Source: Vagococcus intermedius (GTDB lineage Bacteria > Bacillota > Bacilli > Lactobacillales > Vagococcaceae). Taken from it: a DNA stretch of 64,000 bases. Position 1 is the first letter of the stretch. The number at the start of each line of letters is the position of its first letter. Of the stretch, positions 37,610-46,650 are shown piece by piece. The notes under the pieces are model-generated. The model had not been told where the DNA came from. It worked only from the letters and a program-made list of their open reading frames with translations, and made no database searches. A program made the position numbers and the translations under genes. The stretch covers positions 1,116,001 through 1,180,000 of the forward strand of contig NZ_CP110232.1 in the NCBI RefSeq assembly GCF_029144185.1. The letters are read 5' to 3'.

Positions 37610-37825
37610 ATGAAAAATAATTTAAGTGACTATCGAAAAGAACTTAAAATTAGCCAAGATGAATTAGCTAAAAAAATGTGTGTCTCCAGGCAAACCATTA
37701 GTTCACTTGAAAAAGATCGGTATAACCCATCTATTGTTTTAGCGATGAAATTAGCAAAATATTTTAATGTCACAGTAGAAGAATTATTTATTTATGAGGA
37801 GGGTGATGACGATGTTAAGAAATAA
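37610..37825 (+). CDS. XRE-family small transcriptional regulator
   Basis: A 71-residue Cro/C1-type helix-turn-helix protein (YRKELKISQDELAKKMCVSR, then RQTISSLEKDRYNPSIVLAM) with almost nothing beyond the DNA-binding domain. It is typical of small autorepressors paired with a membrane protein. It starts at ATG behind AAAGGAA and overlaps the next gene. The twin palindromes upstream are its probable target. Confidence 0.88.
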   Translation: MKNNLSDYRKELKISQDELAKKMCVSRQTISSLEKDRYNPSIVLAMKLAKYFNVTVEELFIYEEGDDDVKK

Positions 37826-38222
37826 AACAAACTATTTAGTACTATCAGGGGGAATTGGTGTTATTTTTATCCTCGTAGGTAGCTATTTAGGTAGCGATTG
37901 GTTAAATAGCTCTCTAATTGGACTAGGTGCTGGTTTAGTAGGTGCCTCATTAGGTAAGTATATTAATTACCGGAAAATAACGAGAACTAATGAAAGCATA
38001 GAATCGTATGAGATAGAGATGAATGATCCTCGTAATCGTGAAATTAAAACAATCGCAATGGCTAAAGCTGGCAGATTACTTGATCTTATCTTAATAATTT
38101 TATCTGTAATTTCTATTTTTACTAAACAACCCTTATGGCTGACAGTCATTCTCATCTCTTTATTTTTACTTTACGAATTATTTGTTTATCTGTATATTGT
38201 AAAATTAAATAAAGAGATGTAA
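37812..38222 (+). CDS. Membrane protein paired with XRE regulator
   Basis: About 136 residues with four predicted helices in two pairs (about 8-50 and 85-130), separated by a charged cytosolic segment with NDPRNREIKTIAMAKAG. It resembles the small DUF-type membrane partners of YozG-like regulators. ATG 37812 is 8 bases after GAGGAGGG; the gene overlaps the regulator's end by 14 bases, implying coupled translation. Role unknown. Confidence 0.75.
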   Translation: MLRNKTNYLVLSGGIGVIFILVGSYLGSDWLNSSLIGLGAGLVGASLGKYINYRKITRTNESIESYEIEMNDPRNREIKTIAMAKAGRLLDLILIILSVISIFTKQPLWLTVILISLFLLYELFVYLYIVKLNKEM

Positions 38223-38257
38223 AAAAACTGCCTAATTAATTTAGGCAGTTTTTTACA
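38222..38257. terminator. Bidirectional terminator after XRE cassette
   Basis: Stem AAAAACTGCCTAA / TTAGGCAGTTTTT between convergent genes. Confidence 0.88.
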
Positions 38258-38264
38258 TCTCTTG

Positions 38265-39293
38265 TTATTCTATTATTGGTAAAGATGGATCTACTTTAAC
38301 TGGTTTCCCCGTCAAAAGTGACTCTTGTGCCGCTGTAGCCACACGTTGTGCCATTATAACATCAAAACCATCAGCCACTAGTGGACAGCCTTCAAGCACC
38401 GCTTCAACAAATTGGTTCACTTCTTCTTTATAAGCGTAACGATAGCGTTCCGTAAAGATTGGTAATGGATTTTTCATACTTTGTTTTTTAGCAGTATACA
38501 GTTCGACAGTTGATTCTGAGACATTCTCAGCTTTCAACATACCTTTTGTTCCGAATACTTCTACTCGTTGGTCATAACCATAAACAGCCCGCCTACTATT
38601 ATCAATTAAACCGAAGGCGCCATTTTCAAATTCTAAAACAATCGCCAAGGTATCAACATCTCCAATATTTTTTAAACTAGGATCTATCAATGTCCCTCCT
38701 TTGGCATAAACTTCCACGATGTTACTTTGCATCATGTAACGAGCCATATCAAAATCATGCATCGTAAAGTCAAATAATAAGCCACCAATCCTTTTAATCA
38801 AGTCATGTGGTAATAAATCAGGGTCACGTGAAGTAATCTTCACGATTTGAGGGTCTCCAATTGCACCAGCTTGAATTTGTTCATAAATAGTTTTAAATTG
38901 TAGATCAACCCGTCGGTTAAAACCTATCTGCAATAAAACATTATTTTTTGTTACTTCTCTTAAAACATTAATACTTGCAGATTCTTTCAAATCCATACTT
39001 AACGGTTTTTCACAGAAAATGTGTTTGCCAGCACGAGCTGCAGCAATTGTTATTTCTTCATGCGTATCCGTTGAAGAAAAAATAAAGACTGCTTCAATTG
39101 AATCATCTTTTAATAACTCTTCATAATCCGCATACAAATTATAAATACCTAAATCATTTAAATAAGTTTTGCTATTTTCTATAAATAAATCTGAAACACC
39201 TACGATGTTAATTGTTGATAAAGATAATAAATTTTCAATGTGCATTAACCCTACTCTACCTGCACCTATTACACCACATGTCAATCTTTTCAA
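38265..39293 (-). CDS. Gfo/Idh/MocA dehydrogenase, inositol 2-dehydrogenase-like (paralogue 1)
   Basis: A 342-residue NAD(P)-dependent dehydrogenase. GVIGAGRVGLMH is the Rossmann loop, HIFCEKPLS holds the catalytic Lys, and FDFTMHDFDMARYM carries the Asp-x3-His-type acid/base region. It is similar in motif detail to the dehydrogenase at 41840 (both have KITSRDP and VIDNSR/YGYDQR stretches), so the pair probably arose by duplication. It is likely to oxidise an inositol isomer or related polyol. Start is TTG behind AAGGAGA. It is last in a four-gene group with an IolT-like permease. Confidence 0.85.
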   Translation of the reverse strand: MKRLTCGVIGAGRVGLMHIENLLSLSTINIVGVSDLFIENSKTYLNDLGIYNLYADYEELLKDDSIEAVFIFSSTDTHEEITIAAARAGKHIFCEKPLSMDLKESASINVLREVTKNNVLLQIGFNRRVDLQFKTIYEQIQAGAIGDPQIVKITSRDPDLLPHDLIKRIGGLLFDFTMHDFDMARYMMQSNIVEVYAKGGTLIDPSLKNIGDVDTLAIVLEFENGAFGLIDNSRRAVYGYDQRVEVFGTKGMLKAENVSESTVELYTAKKQSMKNPLPIFTERYRYAYKEEVNQFVEAVLEGCPLVADGFDVIMAQRVATAAQESLLTGKPVKVDPSLPIIE

Positions 39294-39326
39294 AATTAAA
39301 ATCTCCTTACTTTACTTTTATAATAG

Positions 39327-40352
39327 TTATGACAACTCTATTTTGACTACGTCACCTGTTTCAGCCGATACCTTACAGGCTTTAGCTATTTTTAAAGCTT
39401 TAATGCCGTCATCTACTGAAATATCAGATTGACAATTAGTTTTAACGTTTACGATAAAATCTTTTAATTCTGTAATGAAAGCTTCTTCGAAACGTTCTGA
39501 GAAACTTTGCATACTTGGACGAACAACGCCCGCATTTGTAAACAAAGTTACAAAATCTTTTTCTGGTTCTTGAGCGATTCTAATCCAACCGTTGGACCCC
39601 ATTATTTCCATCTCAACTTGATTACCATGAGCCGCATGGCGACCACCTATCAAAGTTGCTACCATATTATTTTCAAATCGTAATGTTGCTACCCCTGTTT
39701 CAAATTCTCCGATAGCTTTTAATTGTGGTGCGGCAATATCATTACCAACAGCCCAAGTTTCAACTGGATCCATTCCGGTATACCATCTAATTAGGTCGAT
39801 GTCGTGAATACACATATCAACAAAAATACCACCACTATCATTATCCGTAGCAAATTTAGTAAAACTTTCCATACCTGAAATAGGATCGATTCCATAAGCT
39901 CTAATATAGATAATATCCCCTATTCCATTAGCATCAATAATTTCTTTCGCATGACGATACGAAGCATCAAAACGACGCATAAAACCTAATTGGAAAACCA
40001 AATCAGAATGAGCATTGATTTGCGTAGCCATATCTTCAACTTCTGGCATTTCTAACCCTAAAGGTTTTTCACAAAAAACATGCTTACCTGCATTTAAAGC
40101 ATATTCAGTCATTTCAGGATGGAACCCAGTAGGTGCAACGATTACCACTGCATCGATAGGTGCTTCATCGATCATTTTTTTATAATCGTCATAAGTTGTC
40201 ACTCCAAAGTTCTCCTCAGCAAACATCAGTTGCTCTTTATCCACGGCGCAGACGGCTATAACCTCTGCATCACTAATAAGTGTTACTAAATGTTCTGTAT
40301 GAACCATCCCTAAGCGACCTAAACCAATGACTCCGATTTTAACTTTATCCAT
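39327..40352 (-). CDS. Gfo/Idh/MocA dehydrogenase, inositol 2-dehydrogenase-like (paralogue 2)
   Basis: About 342 residues with GVIGLGRLGMVH (NAD loop), HVFCEKPLGLEMPE (catalytic Lys) and VDMCIHDIDLIRWY (active-site Asp/His). It shares the FQLGFMRRFD stretch common to IolG enzymes but differs from its neighbours in the C-terminal sheet, suggesting another isomer (scyllo- or chiro-inositol, for example). I prefer ATG 40352 over GTG 40364, which touches the GGAG. It is 33 bases upstream of paralogue 1 and 37 bases after the permease gene. Confidence 0.85.
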   Translation of the reverse strand: MDKVKIGVIGLGRLGMVHTEHLVTLISDAEVIAVCAVDKEQLMFAEENFGVTTYDDYKKMIDEAPIDAVVIVAPTGFHPEMTEYALNAGKHVFCEKPLGLEMPEVEDMATQINAHSDLVFQLGFMRRFDASYRHAKEIIDANGIGDIIYIRAYGIDPISGMESFTKFATDNDSGGIFVDMCIHDIDLIRWYTGMDPVETWAVGNDIAAPQLKAIGEFETGVATLRFENNMVATLIGGRHAAHGNQVEMEIMGSNGWIRIAQEPEKDFVTLFTNAGVVRPSMQSFSERFEEAFITELKDFIVNVKTNCQSDISVDDGIKALKIAKACKVSAETGDVVKIELS

Positions 40353-40388
40353 TTCAATTGACACTCCATTCGACTATTACTATATTGT

Positions 40389-41753
40389 TTATTTATTAAA
40401 AAACTGTTCGATTTCTTCTAAAGTCTTCCCTTTCGTTTCAGGTACAAAAATATTCACTACAATCATCCCGATTACGGCACAGACTGCAAAACTATAGAAT
40501 GTGGCATTAATCCCAATCGTTTCAATTAAGACTGGGAAGAATAACCCAATAAAGAAGTTAGCGATCCACAAGACGAACACCGCAATCCCTGAAAAAGTCC
40601 CGCGATATTTGGCTGGAAATATCTCTGAGATTAAAATCCAAGTAACGGGCCCAACAGCTCCTTGGAAAGCAAAAATATAAATAAAAATTAGTACTAACGC
40701 CAAGTAAGGTGTAAAACTTTGTTCTGCTAATAACTGTGAGGTTAAACTGACTAAGACAAGCGCTACTGCGCAAATAGACAAGCCAATGTTTTCCAATTTT
40801 TTTCTACCTAATTTATCAACAATTAGCATACCTACCATTGAGGCTACTACACAAATGACACCATTTAATACATTGAACGTTAAAGCTGCACTCTCACTAA
40901 AGCCATAAATATTTAATATTTCAGTACCATAGTACATAATGGCATTAATCCCAACAAATTGTTGAATAACACCTAAAGAACACCCGATAAGCAATACTCG
41001 GATAGCCCATCCAGGGATTTTCCCTTTGGTTTCACTTTGATTATCATTGTTTTGCTGTGAGATTTTCTCTAATTCATTTAATTCGTAAGCTTGTTCTTCA
41101 CCGCTATAAATTCCTTTAATGATTTCAATTGCTTTAGCCATTTTCCCTTGTTTAGCTAACCATTTTGGTGATTCAAACACTTTAGTCATTCCGATTAACA
41201 TAAAAATCGCTGGAATAGCAGCTGTTCCCATCATTAATTTCCATACTTGATTGTTATCCATAAACATATTTCCTAAAATTGCATTAATTAAGAATGATAA
41301 AAACTGTCCACCAACAATCATAACTTGATTTAAACCAACCATCTTACCACGTTGCTCAGGGCTAGAAATTTCACTTAAATACATAGGGATAACTGCTGAA
41401 GCTGACCCTACAGCTAAACCTAAAAAGAATCTAGCAGTGACTAATTGGATAAAGTTTAAAGATAATGAACAACCTATAGCACCCAATAAAAAGATCCAAG
41501 CGATGAGCCGCAGTGTTTTCTTTCGGCCTATCTTATCACTAATTGTTCCACCAAAAACTGCTCCAAATGCCGCTGATAAGGTTAAAGCTGAAGATACCCA
41601 GCCTTTTTGGAAAGAGCTTATTCCAAAATCTTTCTCCAAAAATCCTAAAGCGCCATTGACAACTGCTGTGTTGTACCCAAATAACAATGCTCCAATCGTT
41701 ACAATTAATGCAACTTTCATAATTAACTTCTGACTTTGTTTACTACTATCCAC
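40389..41753 (-). CDS. iolT: IolT-like inositol/sugar:H+ symporter (MFS) 1
   Basis: A 454-residue sugar porter with 12 helices. GFLEKDFGISS, GGTISDKIGRKKTL, the helix 4-5 RFFLGLAVGSASAVIPMYLSE motif, VIQQFVGINAIMYYGTEIL and the final PETKGKTLEEIE all mark the sugar-porter family near IolT. It sits between inositol-type dehydrogenase genes, so inositol isomers are the likely cargo. It starts with GTG behind AGGAGGGG. Confidence 0.88.
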   Translation of the reverse strand: MDSSKQSQKLIMKVALIVTIGALLFGYNTAVVNGALGFLEKDFGISSFQKGWVSSALTLSAAFGAVFGGTISDKIGRKKTLRLIAWIFLLGAIGCSLSLNFIQLVTARFFLGLAVGSASAVIPMYLSEISSPEQRGKMVGLNQVMIVGGQFLSFLINAILGNMFMDNNQVWKLMMGTAAIPAIFMLIGMTKVFESPKWLAKQGKMAKAIEIIKGIYSGEEQAYELNELEKISQQNNDNQSETKGKIPGWAIRVLLIGCSLGVIQQFVGINAIMYYGTEILNIYGFSESAALTFNVLNGVICVVASMVGMLIVDKLGRKKLENIGLSICAVALVLVSLTSQLLAEQSFTPYLALVLIFIYIFAFQGAVGPVTWILISEIFPAKYRGTFSGIAVFVLWIANFFIGLFFPVLIETIGINATFYSFAVCAVIGMIVVNIFVPETKGKTLEEIEQFFNK

Positions 41754-41839
41754 CGCTAACCCCTCCTATTTTTGACCCCTAACCGTTTTTGGTTATTTTT
41801 TGATTCACATTTGATGAACAAAGGTAATCATAATTTTAA

Positions 41840-42841
41840 CTAAATAAGATCGGCGTACACGGCTACTGGTTTTCCTGTCTCGAATGATTCTTTAGCAGCT
41901 ATTGCAATTTTAACAGCCATAATCCCATCTTCTATCGTACATGCAACTGGAATGCCATTGATGATTGAATTGGCGAAATAATTCATTTCTGTAGCATAAG
42001 ATTGTTGGTATCTTTCTAAAAAGAAGTACTGAGGTTTTTCTGATACCACACCTTCATCAGAGGAATAAACAGTGTTTGCTATAGTATGGTTAGCATTAGC
42101 TAACATTCCTTTATTTCCGAATACCTCCAGGCGTTGATCATAACCATAAACTGCTTGGCGACTATTATCAATCACACCAAGGGCTTTATTTTTAAATTTC
42201 AAAGAGATAATAGCTGTATCAATATCATTGTAATTTGCTACATCTGGATTTACCAAAGCATCACCTTGAACGAATACTTCTGTTACTTCGCCCATCATAT
42301 ATCGAGCCATGTCAAAATCATGAATGGCCATATCCATAAACAAACCACCCGAACTTTTTACGTATTCCATAGAAGGTGCTTCTGGGTCACGAGAAGTAAT
42401 TTTTAAAATGTGAGGGTCTCCAACTTTTTTTAAAGTTTGATGAATTGCTAAAAAATCTTCATCAAATCGACGGTTAAACCCTAATTGGAAAATAACATCA
42501 TTTTCTTTAACTGCTGTATACGCTTGCATTATTTCGTCCATGTTAAACCCGATTGGTTTTTCACAAAAGATATTTTTCTTAGCTTTAGCTGCAGCCGTGA
42601 TAATTTCAGGATGTAAATCTGTTGGCGTACAAATCATGATAGCCTCAACTCGATCTGAAGATAACACTCTAGTATAATCATTCACAAAATCAATGCTACT
42701 TGGGAGCGATTCTTTTGAACAAGCTTCCTGATTGATATCACAGATAAATGTCACATCATAGGCTGGATTATTTTTAATGTTTTCATAATGAACCTTTCCT
42801 ATTCTCCCAAACCCGATAATACCTAATTTAATCGCTGACAT
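41840..42841 (-). CDS. Gfo/Idh/MocA dehydrogenase, inositol 2-dehydrogenase-like (paralogue 3)
   Basis: A 333-residue enzyme with GIIGFGRIGKVH, NIFCEKPIGFNMDE (catalytic Lys) and FMDMAIHDFDMARYMM (active-site region). It is first in the group with iolT-like 1 and two more dehydrogenases, behind a good cre site. It is probably an inositol 2-dehydrogenase with isomer preference different from the IolG encoded at 55.8 kb. Start ATG follows GGAGGAA. Confidence 0.87.
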   Translation of the reverse strand: MSAIKLGIIGFGRIGKVHYENIKNNPAYDVTFICDINQEACSKESLPSSIDFVNDYTRVLSSDRVEAIMICTPTDLHPEIITAAAKAKKNIFCEKPIGFNMDEIMQAYTAVKENDVIFQLGFNRRFDEDFLAIHQTLKKVGDPHILKITSRDPEAPSMEYVKSSGGLFMDMAIHDFDMARYMMGEVTEVFVQGDALVNPDVANYNDIDTAIISLKFKNKALGVIDNSRQAVYGYDQRLEVFGNKGMLANANHTIANTVYSSDEGVVSEKPQYFFLERYQQSYATEMNYFANSIINGIPVACTIEDGIMAVKIAIAAKESFETGKPVAVYADLI

Positions 42842-42894
42842 GTTTGTTCCTCCTCATAATATTAGCAAAATAGTTAAGCGTGTTAAAAATTAAC

Positions 42895-42920
42895 TGCTTA
42901 CGCTTACAATGAGTATATTA
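42895..42920 (-). promoter_or_regulatory. cre site and -10 box before the dehydrogenase/permease group
   Basis: Minus strand TGTAAGCGTAAGCA (42895-42908) fits 13 of 14 cre positions. Just upstream is TAATAT (42915-42920) with TTGATT 18 bases further upstream, so CcpA would bind near +1. Confidence 0.6.
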
Positions 42921-42959
42921 CTCTTAAAAAAAGAAAAAATCAATACTTTTGGTTAAGTT

Positions 42960-43250
42960 TTATTTACTTCATGGTAACTTGGTGGTTATAAACATTAAAA
43001 TGTTGACTAATTATTGATAACATATTATTGTTTATATAGTAACAAGAAAGAAAATAACTATAAGTCATAAATTTAAAATGGGAATGGCAGATTCTTCAGG
43101 ACTAAAATAGTTAAAAATAAGGTTACTAATCCAAATTAATAATACTCACTGACTCGCTGTATGGGAATTATTTGCAAAAGATAGCGATCATTTCATTTAT
43201 ATTACTGATTTTTAAACAATTGATAGTTGCCATTGTCAAAGGAAAGGTTG
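42960..43250. other. Intergenic stretch with a possible gene remnant
   Basis: About 300 bases between divergent genes. A plus-strand fragment near 43158-43215 reads AVWELFAKDSDHFIYITDF then TAA and may be the tail of a deleted gene. Nothing else recognisable. Confidence 0.3.
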
Positions 43251-43257
43251 AATATTG

Positions 43258-43704
43258 ATGATTTCTTTTATCTTACTTTTAATAGCTATTGTAGTAGGCT
43301 GTTTATCTCCTATTCAAGCAGCTGTGAATAATCAACTAAATAAAAAAATAAACTCTACTTTCTTATCAGGAGCTATAAGTAATTTAGTTGGTGGGATAAT
43401 TATGCTGGTTATCGCCCTGCACAAACATAACAAATCTCCTATTATGATTACGTCGTTCAACGTTAAAGATTGGTGGCTGTTTAGTGGTGGGGTTTTTAGT
43501 GCTGTTATCGTTCTTACTAGCATTATTTTACCGACTAAAATAGGATATGCTTCTTACATTTCCTCGTTCTTGTGCGGACAATTAATCATTGCCTTGCTTA
43601 TTGATACTTTAGGATGGTTTGGCTCACCAGTTATACCAATAACGGGCAAGGATTTTTTAGCTATAATAATGTTATGTTTTGGTGTTATTCTATTAAAAAA
43701 ATAA
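43258..43704 (+). CDS. DMT-superfamily YdcZ (DUF606) transporter
   Basis: A 148-residue protein with five hydrophobic helices. The N-terminal GCLSPIQAAVNNQLNKKINS and the WWLFSGGVFSAVIV region are characteristic of YdcZ/DUF606 members of the drug/metabolite transporter superfamily, which often work as pairs. Only one copy is seen here. Substrate unknown. ATG 43258 has AAGGAAAGG upstream. Confidence 0.8.
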   Translation: MISFILLLIAIVVGCLSPIQAAVNNQLNKKINSTFLSGAISNLVGGIIMLVIALHKHNKSPIMITSFNVKDWWLFSGGVFSAVIVLTSIILPTKIGYASYISSFLCGQLIIALLIDTLGWFGSPVIPITGKDFLAIIMLCFGVILLKK

Positions 43705-43707
43705 ATT

Positions 43708-43751
43708 AAAAAGCTATTTAAGACTGATATCTTAAATAGCTTTTTAATTTA
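43708..43751. terminator. Bidirectional terminator between YdcZ gene and iolD
   Basis: Stem AAAAAGCTATTTAAGA / TCTTAAATAGCTTTTT with a six-base loop. Confidence 0.92.
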
Positions 43752-45668
43752 ATATTTTTTAGCATTTAATAATTTTGCTAATTGTTTCTCACTTGCTAAC
43801 TGGACTGCCTTATTTTTTGAAATATCCGCTACTCCGACATGCCACCAACTGCCTACACAATCATTACTCATCGTTTTAGGTAAAACTTTAATATCGATCA
43901 AAGTCGATGTTTTTTGTTTTTTAGAATCTAGCAATGCTTCTTCCAACTCCGCCATGGTAGTCACGGTATAAGAGGTCATTCCATAACCTTCTGCTATTTT
44001 TTTATAATCAATAGTCATGATTTCGTCATTATAATTTCTTAACTCCGTTCCTTGACTCCCATTACCATGTTCCATTTGGAGGTTATTGATACAACCATAT
44101 CCTGAATTATCAAGTAAAATAATATTGATTTTTTGCCCATACTGTAAAGCTGTTACCAATTCTGTATGAAGCATTAAAAAGCTACCGTCACCTAAAAAAG
44201 CATAACTTTCCTGAGATGGTGCAGCTAATTTAGCGCCCAAAGCGCCAGCTATCTCATATCCCATTGTTGAATAACCATACTCTAAGTGATAAGTATTTTC
44301 GACACTAGCGTTCCACAATCGTTGCATATCTCCAGGAATGCTCCCTGCCGCAGCTACCACAATCGCATTATCATCTACTAAATCATTCACTTTGATGAAC
44401 ACGCTACTTTGAGTTAATTCTGTTTTTAAAGTATCTGCATAATCATTGAGTTTTGTTTGTGAAAAATGTTTCGCTATTTCTGGAGTGAAATTTTGACGGT
44501 TAAATGTTACATTGCTTAATCTATGGCGCTCTAATAACCATTCTTCTTTCTTATTAGTGAGTTCTTCCTCTGTATATGCTGTTTGATACTCACCTAAATC
44601 TTGGATGACTTTCTTTAAACTAATTTTTGCATCGCCAACAATTTGATCAGCGTCAAATTTATACGCTTGAAAACGACTAATATTAATATTTAAAAATCGA
44701 CAATGCTCAAAATTAAAAATGGTCTTAGAAGACGTTGTAAAATCACTATAGCGAGTTCCAATACCAATAATTAAATCTGAATCCATAACTACTTGGTTCG
44801 CCGCAGATGTACCTAAAACCCCAACCCCTCCTAAGTTATATTTAAAATCAAAAGAAACAGTTGATTTTCCTGCATATGTCCCAACCAATGGGATGCGATA
44901 TCTTTCAGAAATTTCTAGTAATTCTTCTCGTGCTTCAGAATATTTTGCACCACCACCAACTATGATAACAGGCCGTTTACTATTTTTAATTATCGATATA
45001 GCGTTTTCAATTTCACGGTCATTAGGCAACTTTCTGTCAACATAATGAATACGTTTGTTAAAAAATTCTACAGGATAATCAAACGCTTCCCCTTCGACAT
45101 CTTGTGAGATACAAATAGTTGCAGGTCCTGCAGTTTCAGGATTTGTCATCACTTCAAAAGCGCGAATTAAAGCACTCATCAATTGCTCTGGCCGTTGAAC
45201 TCGATCCCAATAACGAGATAATGGTTTGAATGCATCATTGGTAGTAATAGCACAACTAGAAGGTTGTTCTAGCTGCTGTAAGACAGGATCTGGTTGACGG
45301 GTAGCAAAAGTATCTGCTGGTAAAAATAAAACAGGTATATTATTAGTAAATGCTGTCCCAGCTGCTGTTAATAGATTGGCTGATCCTGGACCTGAAGAGG
45401 TTGAAACAGCATAAATTTTTTTACGTAAGGACTGTTTAGAAAAAGCTATCGCCGCATGAGCCATTCCTTGCTCACTTTTTCCTTGAAAACTTTTTAAATG
45501 ACCAGGATCATTTTCTAAAGCTTCACCAATCCCTAATACATTACCGTGCCCATAAATATGGAATATTCCTTCAACAAATGGTAATTCTTCACCATCAACA
45601 AAAATATATTGTTGATTCAAAAATTTAATTAATGCTTGGGCTGTTGTTAATTTTATCGTCTTGGTCAT
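43749..45668 (-). CDS. iolD: 3D-(3,5/4)-trihydroxycyclohexane-1,2-dione hydrolase
   Basis: A 639-residue thiamine-diphosphate enzyme, the usual IolD length. It opens the diketo ring made by IolE to 5-deoxy-glucuronate. The N-terminal ThDP domain carries the catalytic-Glu region near GEALENDPGHLKSFQGKSEQ. The C-terminal domain shows the Mg-ThDP motif LGDGSFLMLHTELVTALQYG with IILLDNSGYG. It is apart from the main iol operon, with its own upstream region and a cre candidate. Confidence 0.94.
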   Translation of the reverse strand: MTKTIKLTTAQALIKFLNQQYIFVDGEELPFVEGIFHIYGHGNVLGIGEALENDPGHLKSFQGKSEQGMAHAAIAFSKQSLRKKIYAVSTSSGPGSANLLTAAGTAFTNNIPVLFLPADTFATRQPDPVLQQLEQPSSCAITTNDAFKPLSRYWDRVQRPEQLMSALIRAFEVMTNPETAGPATICISQDVEGEAFDYPVEFFNKRIHYVDRKLPNDREIENAISIIKNSKRPVIIVGGGAKYSEAREELLEISERYRIPLVGTYAGKSTVSFDFKYNLGGVGVLGTSAANQVVMDSDLIIGIGTRYSDFTTSSKTIFNFEHCRFLNINISRFQAYKFDADQIVGDAKISLKKVIQDLGEYQTAYTEEELTNKKEEWLLERHRLSNVTFNRQNFTPEIAKHFSQTKLNDYADTLKTELTQSSVFIKVNDLVDDNAIVVAAAGSIPGDMQRLWNASVENTYHLEYGYSTMGYEIAGALGAKLAAPSQESYAFLGDGSFLMLHTELVTALQYGQKINIILLDNSGYGCINNLQMEHGNGSQGTELRNYNDEIMTIDYKKIAEGYGMTSYTVTTMAELEEALLDSKKQKTSTLIDIKVLPKTMSNDCVGSWWHVGVADISKNKAVQLASEKQLAKLLNAKKY

Positions 45669-45713
45669 AACATTCTCACTTTCTCAAATAAATTTTAGAG
45701 ATATCGAAACAAT

Positions 45714-45727
45714 TGTATCCGCTACCA
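45714..45727 (-). promoter_or_regulatory. Candidate cre site upstream of iolD
   Basis: Plus strand TGTATCCGCTACCA matches 12 of 14 cre positions, 46 bases upstream of the iolD start. Confidence 0.4.
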
Positions 45728-45914
45728 AAAATGATTGTTTGAGTATCTTTATAGTTATATTTTAATACAATATATAATTTTAGTCAACAAAAACTCTTTT
45801 AAAAACCACAAAGTAACAAAGATGTTACCATCATTTAATCAAAAAACTTTAACTCCTGTTAATTGTATAGTATGATAAATATGTAGTAAAAAATAACTAT
45901 TGGAGGATGTTAAA

Positions 45915-46307
45915 ATGCCATTAATTAAAGTATCAGTAGTCAAAGGTCATGACCCTATCTTGTTAAAAAATATGTTGGACGATATACATAATTGTGTAGT
46001 CAAAGCTTTCAACGTCCCTTTTGGAGATCGTTATCAAGTATTAAATGAAATTGATGAATCGTTCTTAATATTAGAGGATACCGGCTTAGGATTTACTCGC
46101 ACTAGTCAACGTTTATTGATTGAAATTACTAGTAGACAACGTAGTGAACACGAAAAAGTAACTTTTTATAAATTAGTGAATGAAACGTTACATCAAACAT
46201 ATCAAATAAATAAACAAGATATTATCATTAGCTTTACAGAAAATGGCAATGCTGATTGGTCGTTTTCTGATGGGAAAGCACAATTTTTAACCGGTGATTT
46301 GATATGA
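45915..46307 (+). CDS. Tautomerase-family protein (MIF/4-OT-like)
   Basis: About 130 residues starting MPLIKVSVVKGH, so a catalytic Pro1 is exposed after Met removal. The rest (DDIHNCVVKAFNVPFGDRYQVL) matches the bacterial 4-oxalocrotonate-tautomerase-like family of about 130 residues. It probably isomerises a keto/enol compound. Divergent from iolD, so a role in handling inositol ketone intermediates is conceivable but unproven. ATG 45915 follows TTGGAGG by 8 bases; the TTG at 45900 is part of that site. Confidence 0.82.
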   Translation: MPLIKVSVVKGHDPILLKNMLDDIHNCVVKAFNVPFGDRYQVLNEIDESFLILEDTGLGFTRTSQRLLIEITSRQRSEHEKVTFYKLVNETLHQTYQINKQDIIISFTENGNADWSFSDGKAQFLTGDLI

Positions 46308-46520
46308 AACTGATAATTGTTGACTTTTGAATTAAGCTAGAATTTATTAAATTATTTGATGTTATTACTTTAAAAAATAAAGAAAGAGACCTTACTCAAA
46401 TGCTGAATAGACTTGTTAATATTGTAGACCATCTTTAAACATATATGACAATTATAACTTAACAACAATAAGGTGAAACAAAGAAAGTGTATATAAGATT
46501 TTCTTGAGCTTCTTCTTGAA
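46308..46520. other. Intergenic stretch with a C-terminal gene fragment
   Basis: Mostly non-coding. A fragment ending at about 46438 reads KERDLTQMLNRLVNIVDHL then TAA and looks like the tail of a deleted gene (regulator-like, uncertain). Confidence 0.3.
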
Positions 46521-46523
46521 GAC

Positions 46524-46564
46524 ATGGCTAACTTATGATTGCCTACCAATCATAAGTTAGCCAT
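46524..46564. repeat. Perfect 18-bp inverted repeat (hairpin 1)
   Basis: Arms ATGGCTAACTTATGATTG and its exact complement enclose the loop CCTAC. It abuts hairpin 2 without a spacer. Confidence 0.9.
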
Positions 46565-46624
46565 ATAAATAACAACAAAAACTTTTGTTAGGATTAGCTA
46601 ACAAAAGTTTTTGTTGTTATTTAT
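46565..46624. repeat. Perfect 27-bp inverted repeat (hairpin 2)
   Basis: Arms 46565-46591 and 46598-46624 are fully complementary around the loop GATTAG. The arms are A/T-rich and include AACTTTTGTTAG. It lies between the convergent tautomerase and iolT genes, so it probably terminates transcription both ways, though the length is extreme. Confidence 0.9.
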
Positions 46625-46650
46625 ATAATATTTAGCACACTACTTTTAGT

